Shown here: in pieces, positions 32,874-41,665 of the stretch
Position numbering within the stretch: position 1 is the first letter of the stretch
How the letters are laid out: each line of letters starts with the position of its first letter
Assembly (NCBI RefSeq): GCF_000577335.1
Contig: NZ_CBYL010000021.1
Location: 1-61,148, forward strand
Direction of reading: 5' to 3'
Source: Faecalispora jeddahensis
GTDB taxonomy: Bacteria > Bacillota > Clostridia > Oscillospirales > Acutalibacteraceae
DNA: 61,148 nucleotides
The notes under the pieces: model-generated
Told to the model about the DNA's origin: nothing
What the model saw: only the letters and a program-made list of their open reading frames with translations
Databases searched by the model: none
Position numbers and translations under genes: made by a program

Positions 32874-34261
32874 TATGGTTTCACCACCTTTCTTACTCCA
32901 GCCAATAGGGTCTTTATATGAAGGCCCAAAATGAACACAGTCAGCGCCAGCTCATAGAATAGCCAATGTTGGCTTCCTATAAAAAGAATAGCAACCTGTG
33001 CAAGTAGGATGACCGTGTTGCCAATGAGCCACGGAACGCCCAAGGTCATTTTGATGAAGGATCGGCTATGAATTGCCCGAATCAAAAACATGGCGAGGTA
33101 GCTGAGTAGCGTGGATAACCCTGCGCCCTGGATGCCGAATATAGGAATCAGTGCAAAGTTGAGAACAATGTTGATGCCGGCGCTGACGAGCGTCGTCATC
33201 AGGACGTGTCCGCTTTTCTTCTCATTCATGTAGATGCTGCTTAAAAAGGTGGCAAAACAGGAGAACACCGTTGCCAGCAACAGGATAGGCATATATTGCC
33301 ATGCGCTGTAAAAGCTGTCGGAGACAAGCACTCTGGTGATGGGCTGTGCAAGAGTAATCAGCGCCGAGGTCACCGTGAATACAAGGGCGCTGTAAACGCT
33401 GAAAACCTTGGAGAAAAAGTAAGCGCCATCCTCTTGCCGGTATTCCTTGACGGATGAAATCTGCCAAGCGTCCATAAAGATTACCGCCATGATGGTAATA
33501 ATGGTTGGTATTTTATAGGCAATCGCATACAGTCCGGTTGCCTCGTTTCCGATCAGGTACGACAGGATATACCGATCCGAGAGGTTGATGATCCAGATGG
33601 AAACGGTGGTGGGGATCAGCGGCAGGGCATATTTCAACATGCTGACAGAGGCATCCCTGTCTATGCTTTTCAGGCTGAAAAAGCGGTAGAGCCGCGCCGC
33701 AAAGAACAGAACGACCATAGATATGGTGTCTGACAAAACCGTCGCCAGCAGGTATCCCGACACACCCATGCGTAACACCACCAAAAAGATGATATTCAGG
33801 ACAACGGTGAGTGCTGTCCGCAAAAGCCCGTCAAAAGCATAGAGCTTCACATATTCCTGTGACCGAATAAAGTTGGAGCACAAGGAGTGAAGCGCAGCCA
33901 CAAATACGAAAAGGTAGGCATACCGAATGTTGGCAGCGAGAAAGCCTATGTTCATAAGCAGCGGTTTGGCAAGCCACAAAAGGGAAAAACCAGCCAAACA
34001 GGTCAAGAGCCCAAAGGAGAAAACACCTTTTTTGTTTACGCTCTTGTCAAGCCCAAAACGTATCACTGCATTCATGATGCCGGCCGTCGCAATCGGTAAC
34101 ATCAGGTTACATGCCTGAACAACCAGATCAACCTCTCCGTACTCCGCGCTGGATAAGGTGCGGGTATAGAGAGGCAGCATCAGAAAGACCAGGAATTTTG
34201 AGCTGAAGGTCCCAATCGCAAAGGTAACAGTATTGGACGCCAGTTTTTGGTACCGATTCAT
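32873..34261 (-). CDS. Oligosaccharide/lipid flippase (Wzx/MATE-like, MOP superfamily)
   Basis: 462 residues with 12-14 transmembrane helices. N-terminal NRYQKLASNTVTFAIGTFSS and PLYTRTLSSAEYGEVDLVVQ are typical of polysaccharide-biosynthesis flippases that turn undecaprenyl-linked sugars to the outer leaflet. It overlaps dedA by 4 bp (ATGA) and the phosphatase by 1 bp, so the three are tightly coupled. The carried substrate is unknown; neighbours suggest a glycolipid or polyprenyl-linked sugar. Confidence 0.88.
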   Translation of the reverse strand: MNRYQKLASNTVTFAIGTFSSKFLVFLMLPLYTRTLSSAEYGEVDLVVQACNLMLPIATAGIMNAVIRFGLDKSVNKKGVFSFGLLTCLAGFSLLWLAKPLLMNIGFLAANIRYAYLFVFVAALHSLCSNFIRSQEYVKLYAFDGLLRTALTVVLNIIFLVVLRMGVSGYLLATVLSDTISMVVLFFAARLYRFFSLKSIDRDASVSMLKYALPLIPTTVSIWIINLSDRYILSYLIGNEATGLYAIAYKIPTIITIMAVIFMDAWQISSVKEYRQEDGAYFFSKVFSVYSALVFTVTSALITLAQPITRVLVSDSFYSAWQYMPILLLATVFSCFATFLSSIYMNEKKSGHVLMTTLVSAGINIVLNFALIPIFGIQGAGLSTLLSYLAMFLIRAIHSRSFIKMTLGVPWLIGNTVILLAQVAILFIGSQHWLFYELALTVFILGLHIKTLLAGVRKVVKP

Positions 34262-34902
34262 TTTACCTCGTCTTTCCCGGCGGTTCCGCGTGGGCTTAGA
34301 AACCTCTTTTTAATGAAGATTACCCCCACCACGATGGCGATGACCGCCAAAACTCCAACAGCGATAATCGAATACACATTGACATAGTTCGCAATGTTTC
34401 CCCAGGCATCCCCGGCAAACTTTCCGAGGAATACCAGCACGGTATTCCAGATGGCTGTGCCAGCCGCAGTTAAAAGCAGGAACGAGCCCATCTGCATTTT
34501 AGCGGCACCGGCCGGTATGGAAATCAGGCTCCGCACGAGGGGGATAAACCGGCAGAAGAAAACCGTCTTGTTCCCATGTTTGAAGAACCACCCCTCCGCT
34601 CTGCGTACATCTTCCTTTTTCAAATGCAGCCTGCGGCCGAGCTTGCTTTCAAAGAGCCGCTCCAGCCTTTCCGCATTCAACAGTCTGCCAAGGTAATACA
34701 AAACCAAGGCCCCGGCCACCGCTCCAATGGTGGCGGAAAGGATCACCCCCCACACATTCATATTGCTGACCGTCGTCAGAAAACCGCCAAAGGTCAGGAT
34801 TACCTCGGAAGGAATGGGCGGGAATATATTTTCAACCGCAATTAAAAATGCGATTCCGATGTAGCCAAAGCCGTTTATGATGTCAATCATCATTTGTTCC
34901 AT
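34258..34902 (-). CDS. DedA-family (VTT) membrane protein
   Basis: 214 residues. Reentrant-loop motif ENIFPPIPSEVILTFGG near the N-terminus and the DedA signature FFCRFIPLVRSLISIPAGAA around residue 137. DedA proteins translocate undecaprenyl phosphate or phospholipids between leaflets and affect resistance to cationic peptides. A basic tail (KKRFLSPRGTAGKDEVK) follows. First gene of the leftward operon; its promoter carries the AGTTTAAC operator of the adjacent two-component system. Confidence 0.9.
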   Translation of the reverse strand: MEQMMIDIINGFGYIGIAFLIAVENIFPPIPSEVILTFGGFLTTVSNMNVWGVILSATIGAVAGALVLYYLGRLLNAERLERLFESKLGRRLHLKKEDVRRAEGWFFKHGNKTVFFCRFIPLVRSLISIPAGAAKMQMGSFLLLTAAGTAIWNTVLVFLGKFAGDAWGNIANYVNVYSIIAVGVLAVIAIVVGVIFIKKRFLSPRGTAGKDEVK

Positions 34903-34974
34903 AAATATTCCTCCAATAAGGCTGCAACCGCACGATCAATATGTGTGCCTTCGCAGATTTCATCATTTGCGGTC

Positions 34975-35019
34975 ATTTTAACAGTTCAAAATAAACTGCA
35001 GTCAAATTAAAGTTAAACT
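34975..35019 (-). promoter_or_regulatory. Predicted response-regulator operator and promoter for dedA
   Basis: On the minus strand: AGTTTAAC (35019-35012), a second AGTTTATT starting exactly 22 bp later (34997-34990), 9 intervening bases, then a -10 box TAAAAT (34980-34975). The geometry is identical to that at 37385-37429. No good -35 is present, as expected for an activator-dependent OmpR/PhoB-type promoter. Confidence 0.7.
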
Positions 35020-35034
35020 CTGGATAAACTACTC

Positions 35035-35072
35035 AAAAAACGGCTTTGCCTATTTGACAAAACCGTTTTTTT
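35035..35072. terminator. Bidirectional terminator between dedA and the sensor kinase
   Basis: AAAACGG...CCGTTTT stem extended by TTTG/CAAA, with A and T runs on its two sides. A promoter-like TATACT (35147-35152) and two GTTTA repeats 11 bp apart (35109, 35120) lie between it and the kinase gene. Confidence 0.7.
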
Positions 35073-35184
35073 ATGCAATATAGAAAGGAAAACGCACTTT
35101 ACCGTATTGTTTATCTCCTGTTTAAGACCAATCGGGAAATATATGCTATACTTTAAATATCCCTGAGCGAGGAGGCACCTTAAA

Positions 35185-36654
35185 ATGAAGATAAAAGAAC
35201 GCTTTACAAAAAATATAAATATAAAGAAACGATTGGTGATTTCCAACATCCTGATGATTACTGTCCCGGTGGCGATTACCGCTCTCATTGGCGCTCTATG
35301 CGTGGGCGTCATCTGGCTTTCGATTCAATACGGCGCGGGGCTGGGCTTTGAGGACAGCGAGGACTTCTATCGGGCCAGCCGCAGCGTTTCTATGCTTGTC
35401 GAGCAATCTCTGAGGGAGGGAACCCATAAAAACCAGGCGGAGGATTTGGCGGGCATCAGCGGCCTGCTGGACAAAAATGCTATGGCCTTGTCTGTGGATT
35501 CTGCCAACAAGAATATTTATCAATACGGGCACACAACCGATTCCGACACTACCCTATTAAATGCGGTAGACGCTTTGGGTGGCAAAGGATTTGTTTCGAG
35601 CGGCAGCCGGGAGTTGTATGTCCATTCGGCTGAAATTGACGGAACTTTCTATCGCATCTCCATCTTTAACAGTCCTTCCGAGCTGTCCTACGAGACACTG
35701 AAGGTCGCCGTTGTGCTCTCCGCCATTGTGCTGATTTTTGCCGTTCTCTTTTCTATCCTGCTCACAAACCGTTTTCTCATCCGGTTTGTATTTCGGAAGA
35801 TTGAGCGACCACTGGACATTTTGGCGGACGGTGTGCGCCAGATCAGTGACGGGAATCTGGAGCACCGCATCGACTACAGCGAGCAGGACGAGTTTGCACC
35901 CGTCTGCGCCGACTTTAACGAAATGGCCGCCCGCCTCAAAGCCTCGGAGGAACGGACGGCGCAGCATGAGCAGAGCCGTAAGGAATTGCTGGTTGGGATA
36001 TCTCATGACCTGCGCAGCCCCCTGACCTCCATCCAGGCCTATGTGGAGGGGCTTTTGGACGGCGTTGCCCAAACGCCCGAAGCACAAAGAGGGTATTTGG
36101 CGATCATCAAGAGCAAAGCCGAGGACATCGACCGCATGCTCTCTAAGATCTTCCTGTTCTCCAAAATGGAGCTTGGCGAATACCCGGTGAGTCCGGAGCT
36201 GCTGCAGCTGGATGATGAAGTGCGGCAGCTTGTGCGGGCGTTGGAGACAGAGTATGAAGAAAAGGGCTTGACCCTCACCATCGGTTCTCTGGCTCCGGCC
36301 ACAGTGTATGCCGACCCAGACCAGCTTCGCCGGGTGCTCACCAACATCATGGAGAACAGCGCGAAATATAAATCGAAAGATATGGGGACTATGACCATCT
36401 CCCTGCGTGAGGAAAATGGATACTGCCTGTCCCTCTGCGACGACGGTCCGGGTGTGCCAGAGGAGGCGCTACCTCACCTGTTCGAGGTATTCTACCGCAG
36501 CGACCCGTCCCGGCAGAATCCTCACCGCGGCAGCGGACTTGGTCTTGCCATCTCTGCCAATGCGGTGCGGCGCATGAATGGAACCATAGAGGCAACAGCC
36601 GGGGGACAAGGCGGGCTCGACATTACGATCTGCCTGCCGAAAGTGGAGGAATGA
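35185..36654 (+). CDS. Sensor histidine kinase, two-component system 1
   Basis: 489 residues. Two transmembrane helices (about 19-48 and 172-193) enclose a 120-residue extracellular sensor; a HAMP domain follows. HisKA has phospho-acceptor His274 in ISHDLRSPLTSIQAYVEG. The HATPase domain has N (ENSAKYK), DDGPGVPEEALPHLFEVFYR and GSGLGLAI. GGAGG precedes ATG 35185. It partners the regulator that follows 1 bp after its stop. The two flanking operons carry a common operator, so the sensed signal probably concerns the envelope; the ligand is unknown. Confidence 0.93.
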   Translation: MKIKERFTKNINIKKRLVISNILMITVPVAITALIGALCVGVIWLSIQYGAGLGFEDSEDFYRASRSVSMLVEQSLREGTHKNQAEDLAGISGLLDKNAMALSVDSANKNIYQYGHTTDSDTTLLNAVDALGGKGFVSSGSRELYVHSAEIDGTFYRISIFNSPSELSYETLKVAVVLSAIVLIFAVLFSILLTNRFLIRFVFRKIERPLDILADGVRQISDGNLEHRIDYSEQDEFAPVCADFNEMAARLKASEERTAQHEQSRKELLVGISHDLRSPLTSIQAYVEGLLDGVAQTPEAQRGYLAIIKSKAEDIDRMLSKIFLFSKMELGEYPVSPELLQLDDEVRQLVRALETEYEEKGLTLTIGSLAPATVYADPDQLRRVLTNIMENSAKYKSKDMGTMTISLREENGYCLSLCDDGPGVPEEALPHLFEVFYRSDPSRQNPHRGSGLGLAISANAVRRMNGTIEATAGGQGGLDITICLPKVEE

Positions 36655-36655
36655 C

Positions 36656-37345
36656 ATGGAGAAAATACTGATTATAGAAGACGACGCAGCAATCGCTGCT
36701 ATTGAACGTGATTACCTTGCTATTGAACATTTTGAAGTTGAAATTGCCCCAGATGGGGTGATGGGTATTGAGAAAGCCTTGCGAGGCGGCTTTGATCTGA
36801 TCCTGCTGGATTTGATGCTGCCCGGTATCGACGGCTTTGCCGTCTGCCGCAAGCTGCGGGAGGAGCTGGACATCCCTATTCTGATGGTTACCGCCCGGCG
36901 AGAGGACATTGATAAAATACGCGGGTTGGGGCTTGGTGCAGACGATTACATCGAAAAGCCCTTTTCTCCAAGCGTATTGGTGGCGCGGGTAAAGGCGCAT
37001 CTGGCACAGTATGCCAGGTTGAAAAAAACAGATCAGGTGGTGTCGGTGCAGATTACAATCGGTGGTATTATAATCAATACCGATACCCATAGGGTCTATG
37101 TGGACGATAGGGAGATTGAGCTGAAAAACAAGGAATACGAACTGCTCTTGTTTCTGGCGCAAAATGCCGACATCGTGTTTAACAGGGAAACCCTTTACGA
37201 ACGCATTTGGGGCATGGACGCCCTGGGAGACAGCGCCACCGTCGCCGTCCACATTAACCGACTGCGGGACAAAATAGAGAAAGACCCAGGCAATCCCCGG
37301 TATATCCAGACGGTGCGGGGCGCGGGGTATCGACTCAAAGGATGA
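36656..37345 (+). CDS. OmpR/PhoB-type response regulator, two-component system 1
   Basis: 229 residues. Receiver domain with acidic pocket EDDAA and phospho-acceptor Asp52 (LILLDLMLPGIDGF), Thr/Lys switch residues (VTARR, IEKPFS), and a C-terminal winged helix (LKNKEYELLLFLAQNADIVF, then INRLRDKIEKDPGNPRYIQT). Expected to bind tandem repeats with 11-bp (or 22-bp) periodicity; AGTTTAAC repeats at 34990-35019 and 37385-37414 are the natural candidates. It is followed by a terminator that overlaps the next promoter. Confidence 0.93.
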   Translation: MEKILIIEDDAAIAAIERDYLAIEHFEVEIAPDGVMGIEKALRGGFDLILLDLMLPGIDGFAVCRKLREELDIPILMVTARREDIDKIRGLGLGADDYIEKPFSPSVLVARVKAHLAQYARLKKTDQVVSVQITIGGIIINTDTHRVYVDDREIELKNKEYELLLFLAQNADIVFNRETLYERIWGMDALGDSATVAVHINRLRDKIEKDPGNPRYIQTVRGAGYRLKG

Positions 37346-37384
37346 GGACAGATATCATGTTCAAACCTTCCATATTTTATCTAT

Positions 37385-37429
37385 AGTTTAACTGAATGAT
37401 AAATGCAGTTTAACCCACTTGCTTATACT
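37385..37429 (+). promoter_or_regulatory. Predicted response-regulator operator and promoter for the phospholipase/glycolipid operon
   Basis: AGTTTAAC at 37385-37392 and again at 37407-37414, exactly 22 bp apart, then 9 intervening bases and TATACT (37424-37429). The same layout occurs upstream of dedA on the other side of the two-component genes. Confidence 0.75.
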
Positions 37430-37461
37430 GGTTTCATACCAGAAAGCAAGTGGATTTTTTT
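37415..37461 (+). terminator. Terminator of two-component system 1, overlapping the next promoter
   Basis: CCACTTGCTT (37415-37424) pairs with AAGCAAGTGG (37444-37453), with CTGG/CCAG nested, followed by ATTTTTTT. The -10 box of the downstream promoter lies in the left arm, so only read-through RNA from the regulator gene contains the whole hairpin. Confidence 0.8.
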
Positions 37462-37480
37462 ATGGCGAGGTTGATTGTAT

Positions 37481-38158
37481 ATGGAAATGAGAAGTCATGT
37501 ATTATTGGCCGGTTATTTATTGAACGATATTCCGGCCTGCCATTCGGTGATAAATCAAAAAGCATTTATTTTAGGCTGCATTGAGCCGGATTTCAATATG
37601 TTCTCTTACATGAAGGGCTCTATCAAGTGCCAAAAACTCAGAGGACATAATTACAACAGTTCAAGGAGATATACCCTGCGTGTGATTGAACATCTGCAAG
37701 GCAGAACGAGCTGGACTATGCGGGATTACTATCGGCTGGGGAAGCTGATGCACTATCTCGCAGACGCTTTCACCTATCCCCACAACGAAAGCTATCCAGG
37801 CACGCTGTGGGAACACCGTGTCTACGAGTCACATCTGCACCCGCACCTTGTTGCCGAACTGCGCCGGTGGGCGCAAGTAAGTGTGGGAGAAAAACCCAAA
37901 GATGCCGGCACCTTTATTGCCGGACTTCACGAAGAATACACCGGGCTGCCTGGAAACTATCACAATGACGCTATGTTCATCATTCAGGCGACAAGCCGTG
38001 TTATGAGGGCTTTGGCACCGGCGCCGGCAATTGTCTATAAGGAAGGAGTTGCGCTTTATGAAAATCCTGATTACAACAGATTGGTATGCCCCGACCGTGA
38101 ATGGGGTTGTGACCTCGGTATTGAATCTGCGGAGAGAGCTTATCCGGCGCAGACATGA
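37481..38158 (+). CDS. Zinc-dependent phospholipase C-like protein
   Basis: 225 residues from ATG 37481 (GAGG ten bases upstream). Helical protein with zinc-ligand histidines in the pattern of the PLC/S1-P1 group: SHVLLAGYLLNDI, GCIEPDFNMFSYMKG, GKLMHYLADAFTYPHNESYP and LPGNYHNDAMFIIQAT. No signal peptide, so it may act on the inner leaflet of the membrane. The last 101 nt overlap the start of the next gene in another frame, far more than usual, so the present C-terminus after about residue 190 may be abnormal. First gene of the long rightward cargo operon. Confidence 0.75.
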   Translation: MEMRSHVLLAGYLLNDIPACHSVINQKAFILGCIEPDFNMFSYMKGSIKCQKLRGHNYNSSRRYTLRVIEHLQGRTSWTMRDYYRLGKLMHYLADAFTYPHNESYPGTLWEHRVYESHLHPHLVAELRRWAQVSVGEKPKDAGTFIAGLHEEYTGLPGNYHNDAMFIIQATSRVMRALAPAPAIVYKEGVALYENPDYNRLVCPDREWGCDLGIESAERAYPAQT

Positions 38159-39254
38159 GGTTCGTGTCCTGACCCTGTCGCAGACCCTCCACTCCTATGA
38201 ATCGGATGGGGTAACCTATATCGGTTCGGTGGGCGCGGGGAAAATCTATCCCGGCGCCAGAATTAAGGCGGCCCTCTCCAGTGGTTTTGTGCAGCGGATT
38301 TTGGATTGGAAGCCGGACATCATCCACTCTCAGTGTGAGTTTTCCACCTTCCTGATGGCCCGTCGGATCGCCAAGAGATTGTCCATCCCCATTGTCCACA
38401 CCTATCACACGGTCTACGAGGACTACACCCACTATTTCATGTCCAACAAAAAATGGGGGCGGCAAATGACCTCTACACTATCACGCTGGGTGATTGAGCA
38501 GTGCGCCTCCGTCATCGCTCCCACGGAAAAGGTGCGAGCTGTTTTAAGCGGTTATGGAATTGACAGGCCCATTCATGTGGTACCCACCGGCATCGACCTT
38601 GATCGGTTCACAGCAGAAACCTCGGAAGAAAAGAAGTTTGACATCAGGAAGCGGCTTGACATTCCGGATGAAAACCGCATTCTGCTCTATATCGGCCGTC
38701 TTGCTAAGGAGAAGAATCTGGAGGAGCTGCTGGGGTACTACGCAAAGCAGGACACACGGACGCTTACCTTCCTGATTGTCGGGGATGGGCCTTACCGCGA
38801 TACACTGGAGAAAATGGCGTTGGATCTCGGCATCGGGGATTCGGTACGCTTTGCCGGTATGATTCCTCCGGAGCAAATTGGCGACTTCTACCACATGGGA
38901 GACCTGTTTGTCAGTGCCTCCGTCAGCGAGACCCAAGGACTCACCTACATTGAAGCCCTCGCATCGGGGCTGCCGGCACTCTGCCGCAGGGATGCCTGTC
39001 TGGACGGAGTCATTCTGGATGGCTACAACGGTTGGCAATATGAAACGGAACGGGAATACCTGGCGGATATGAGACTCCTGCTTAGCGATGCAGTCATACA
39101 AAAAATCATGCGCAAGAATGCGGCCAAATTCGCACAGCAAGCCTTTTCCGCCGCCGCATTCGCGGAAAGAGCGGAGAAAGTCTACTTTGAAACCCTTGGA
39201 GAAGCGAACATTGAAGAGAGAGCGGTCTGTTCAGAGGTGATCCCATGTCGATAA
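38058..39254 (+). CDS. GT4 glycosyltransferase, diacylglycerol glucosyltransferase type
   Basis: 398 residues from ATG 38058 behind AAGGAAGGAG. GT-B fold: N-terminal ILITTDWYAPTVNGVVTSVL, the acceptor-side HTYHTVYEDYTHYF, and C-terminal nucleotide-sugar site ETQGLTYIEALASGLPAL with the E-x7-E pattern. These are features of monoglucosyl-diacylglycerol synthases and PimB-like mannosyltransferases, which put the first sugar on a membrane lipid. Overlaps the TVP38 gene. Donor and acceptor are inferred from family and context. Confidence 0.88.
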   Translation: MKILITTDWYAPTVNGVVTSVLNLRRELIRRRHEVRVLTLSQTLHSYESDGVTYIGSVGAGKIYPGARIKAALSSGFVQRILDWKPDIIHSQCEFSTFLMARRIAKRLSIPIVHTYHTVYEDYTHYFMSNKKWGRQMTSTLSRWVIEQCASVIAPTEKVRAVLSGYGIDRPIHVVPTGIDLDRFTAETSEEKKFDIRKRLDIPDENRILLYIGRLAKEKNLEELLGYYAKQDTRTLTFLIVGDGPYRDTLEKMALDLGIGDSVRFAGMIPPEQIGDFYHMGDLFVSASVSETQGLTYIEALASGLPALCRRDACLDGVILDGYNGWQYETEREYLADMRLLLSDAVIQKIMRKNAAKFAQQAFSAAAFAERAEKVYFETLGEANIEERAVCSEVIPCR

Positions 39255-39841
39255 ACATTGCGAAAAGAACCATCCAGATTTGTTCTATCCTCAGTTTAGT
39301 CGGCTGTATGATATTTGCCGTTTATGCCTTTCATCAGCACCTATTTACTTCTCAGGAGGCTTTGCAGACGTATATCTCAGGCTTTGGGCGGATGGGTGCG
39401 CTGGTTTTCATCGTGTTTCAAGTGGTCCAGGTGGTGATTCCTCTCCTGCCGGGCGGACTCGGCTGTTTGGCAGGGGTGCTGCTGTTTGGGCCATGGGCAG
39501 GCTTTCTTTACAATTACATTGGAATCTGCATCGGCTCCATCCTGGCTTTCATCATTTCCAGAAACTTTGGCAAGTCCGTACTGTATGCCATGTTCAGCGA
39601 CAAGATGATCGCAAAGTATGAAGCCTGGACGGGAAGCGAGAGCAAATTTGCCCGGTGGTTTGCCATCGCCATCTTTTTCCCTGTGGCGCCGGATGATTTC
39701 CTATGCTATCTGGCGGGCACCACGGGGATCAGTTGGCGGAAATTTACCGCTATCATTCTGATGGGAAAGCCCGCCTCCATCGCTCTGTATAGCTTGGGGC
39801 TGAATGTAGTTTTTAAACAGATTGCAGCGTTGGTGCATTGA
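39245..39841 (+). CDS. TVP38/TMEM64-family (VTT) membrane protein
   Basis: 198 residues, about six hydrophobic segments. The VTT core is visible: GALVFIVFQVVQVVIPLLPG, GPWAGFLYNYIGICIGSILA and FFPVAPDDFLCYLAGTTGIS. Distantly related to DedA; lipid-scramblase roles have been proposed for this superfamily. With dedA at 34258, the island has one VTT protein in each operon driven by the same predicted operator. Start overlaps the glycosyltransferase by 10 bp. Confidence 0.88.
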   Translation: MSINIAKRTIQICSILSLVGCMIFAVYAFHQHLFTSQEALQTYISGFGRMGALVFIVFQVVQVVIPLLPGGLGCLAGVLLFGPWAGFLYNYIGICIGSILAFIISRNFGKSVLYAMFSDKMIAKYEAWTGSESKFARWFAIAIFFPVAPDDFLCYLAGTTGISWRKFTAIILMGKPASIALYSLGLNVVFKQIAALVH

Positions 39842-39855
39842 AAGGAGGAGAATCT

Positions 39856-40938
39856 ATGAGCATTACCCTATACTCCGGCTGTCTGTCACTGGTACGCAAA
39901 AGCGGCGTTGGACAAGCCATCCTGCACCAGAGGGATATGCTGGAGCGCATCGGCATTGAGGCCACGAACAAATGGACGGAGACCTCGTCTGCCGTACATA
40001 TCAACACGGTGTTTCCTGACTCCCCGGTGGCGGCATGGTTTGCGAGGCTGCGGCACAGGAAGGTCGTCTATTACGGCCATTCCACGATGGAGGATTTCCG
40101 CAATTCCTTCAAGGGTTCCAATCTGTTTGCCCCGCTGTTTAAGCGCTGGATTATCCACTGCTACGAGCTGGGCGACCTCGTGATTACGCCCACCCCTTAT
40201 TCCAAGCGGGTGCTGGAGAGCTATGGAGTCAAAAGGCCAATCTATGCCCTTTCCAACGGTGTAGATACCGACTTTTTTGCCCCCAGCCTGGAGCGCCGTA
40301 CCGCCTTCCGAAACAAATACGGACTCAGCCCAGCAGAAAAAGCGGTCATTTCCGTGGGACATTATATCGAGCGCAAGGGTCTGTTGGATTTTGTGGAGCT
40401 GGCCCGCGCTCTGCCGCAGGTGCGCTTTTTCTGGTTTGGGTATACCAATCTGAATCTTGTACCAAAGCGCATCCGCACCGCCATCCAAAACGCTCCGAAA
40501 AATCTCAGCTTTCCCGGCTATGTGGAACGGGAGGAGCTGCGGGACGCCTATTGCGGCTGCGATCTGTTTGCCTTCCTCTCCAACGAGGAAACGGAGGGAA
40601 TCGTGGTGCTCGAAGCGCTCGCCTGCGGCATCCCCGCCTTGGTACGGGATATTCCGGTCTATAACGGCTGGCTGGCCGATGGGCAGAGCGTCCACAAGGC
40701 AAGCTCTCTCGCCGGGTTTGCGGAAAAAACAGCCGCCATCCTGACAGGCGCCTTACCTGACCTCACCGCTTCGGGCCTGCGGGTTGCAAGGGAGCGCAGT
40801 TTGGACGCCGTTGGCGAAAAGCTTGCCCGAATCTATCAAAAAGAAAACATTTTATCCGCAGTTTATCTTCAGGAAAACAGCAGTTTAGCAGCCGCTGATA
40901 CAATGAACACATCAACCTGTAAGGAGGGGTCAACATGA
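39856..40938 (+). CDS. GT4-family glycosyltransferase 2
   Basis: 360 residues from ATG 39856, after AAAGGAGGAG. GT-B fold with LSLVRKSGVGQAILHQRDML at the N-terminus, VSVGHYIERKGLLDFVELAR in the middle and SNEETEGIVVLEALACGIPA at the donor site. Probably elongates the lipid-linked sugar made by the first GT4 enzyme. The product could be a diglycosyl lipid; this is inference from gene order. Coupled by 4 bp to the zinc-ribbon gene. Confidence 0.87.
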   Translation: MSITLYSGCLSLVRKSGVGQAILHQRDMLERIGIEATNKWTETSSAVHINTVFPDSPVAAWFARLRHRKVVYYGHSTMEDFRNSFKGSNLFAPLFKRWIIHCYELGDLVITPTPYSKRVLESYGVKRPIYALSNGVDTDFFAPSLERRTAFRNKYGLSPAEKAVISVGHYIERKGLLDFVELARALPQVRFFWFGYTNLNLVPKRIRTAIQNAPKNLSFPGYVEREELRDAYCGCDLFAFLSNEETEGIVVLEALACGIPALVRDIPVYNGWLADGQSVHKASSLAGFAEKTAAILTGALPDLTASGLRVARERSLDAVGEKLARIYQKENILSAVYLQENSSLAAADTMNTSTCKEGST

Positions 40939-41579
40939 CTAAATTGCAAACGAAAATTATGAGCATGGATTTCAAAAAGACCGCAAAACACTTCATCCTG
41001 CTGTCGCTTGTCATCGTCCTTTTGGGCGGTATTCTGACCGGATTCCTATTCCGCACACAAATCAGTGAGGCCGTCACCTGGCATCAAACCTATGAAAGTA
41101 ACCGGGGCAGCGAAGACGTCCGTTATGATGGAGAGCATGATTACGGAGATCGTGAACGGGAGCACGAACGCGAATATGAAGGACCCGATTTCTTCGAGTC
41201 CGGACAATTTACACAGCCCACAGTGGTCGCCGTCGCGACCTTCATTACCTACGTGAGCCTCTGCGGATTGCTGGCGCTTGCCTACTGGCTGCTGATTATG
41301 GCTTGGCTCTATCAGGCGGCGTCGAAGGCGGACATGAATCGGACGCTTTGGACGATTCTGGGTCTGTTCTTTAACCTTGCGGCGGTCATTGGGTTCCTGA
41401 TTGCGCGCAGCCAGCAAACGGTCTGCCCAAGCTGTGGGGTCTACCAGAAATCCGGCGCCTTCTGCCGCGTCTGCGGAGCATCTCTGCAAATGAAGTGTGG
41501 AGAGTGCGGCACGGTGGTGGATGGAAAAGCTGCCTACTGTCCTCACTGTGGAAAGCCGCTGAAAGACAAAACCAAATAA
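40935..41579 (+). CDS. Membrane protein with C-terminal double zinc ribbon
   Basis: 214 residues. Transmembrane helices near 20-38, 97-122 and 135-152; an acidic/basic extracytoplasmic loop (EHDYGDREREHEREYEGPDF) between the first two. The C-terminus has two zinc ribbons: CPSCGVYQKSGAFCRVCG and CGECGTVVDGKAAYCPHCG. Function unknown; it may regulate or scaffold the neighbouring ABC transporter. ATGA overlap with the preceding glycosyltransferase. Confidence 0.75.
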   Translation: MTKLQTKIMSMDFKKTAKHFILLSLVIVLLGGILTGFLFRTQISEAVTWHQTYESNRGSEDVRYDGEHDYGDREREHEREYEGPDFFESGQFTQPTVVAVATFITYVSLCGLLALAYWLLIMAWLYQAASKADMNRTLWTILGLFFNLAAVIGFLIARSQQTVCPSCGVYQKSGAFCRVCGASLQMKCGECGTVVDGKAAYCPHCGKPLKDKTK

Positions 41580-41665
41580 AAGCGCATCGTTTGACCAAAA
41601 GCGGGGCTGCATCGGCCAAACCCTTGGGGCCATGCAGCCCCCATATTATGAAGGAGGGAAACCCT

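Noticed and set aside
41495-41665. N-terminal extension of the ABC ATPase ORF
   Set aside because: The 57 extra codons lie over the zinc-ribbon gene and its spacer; ATG 41666 has an ideal GGAGGG and begins the known family start.
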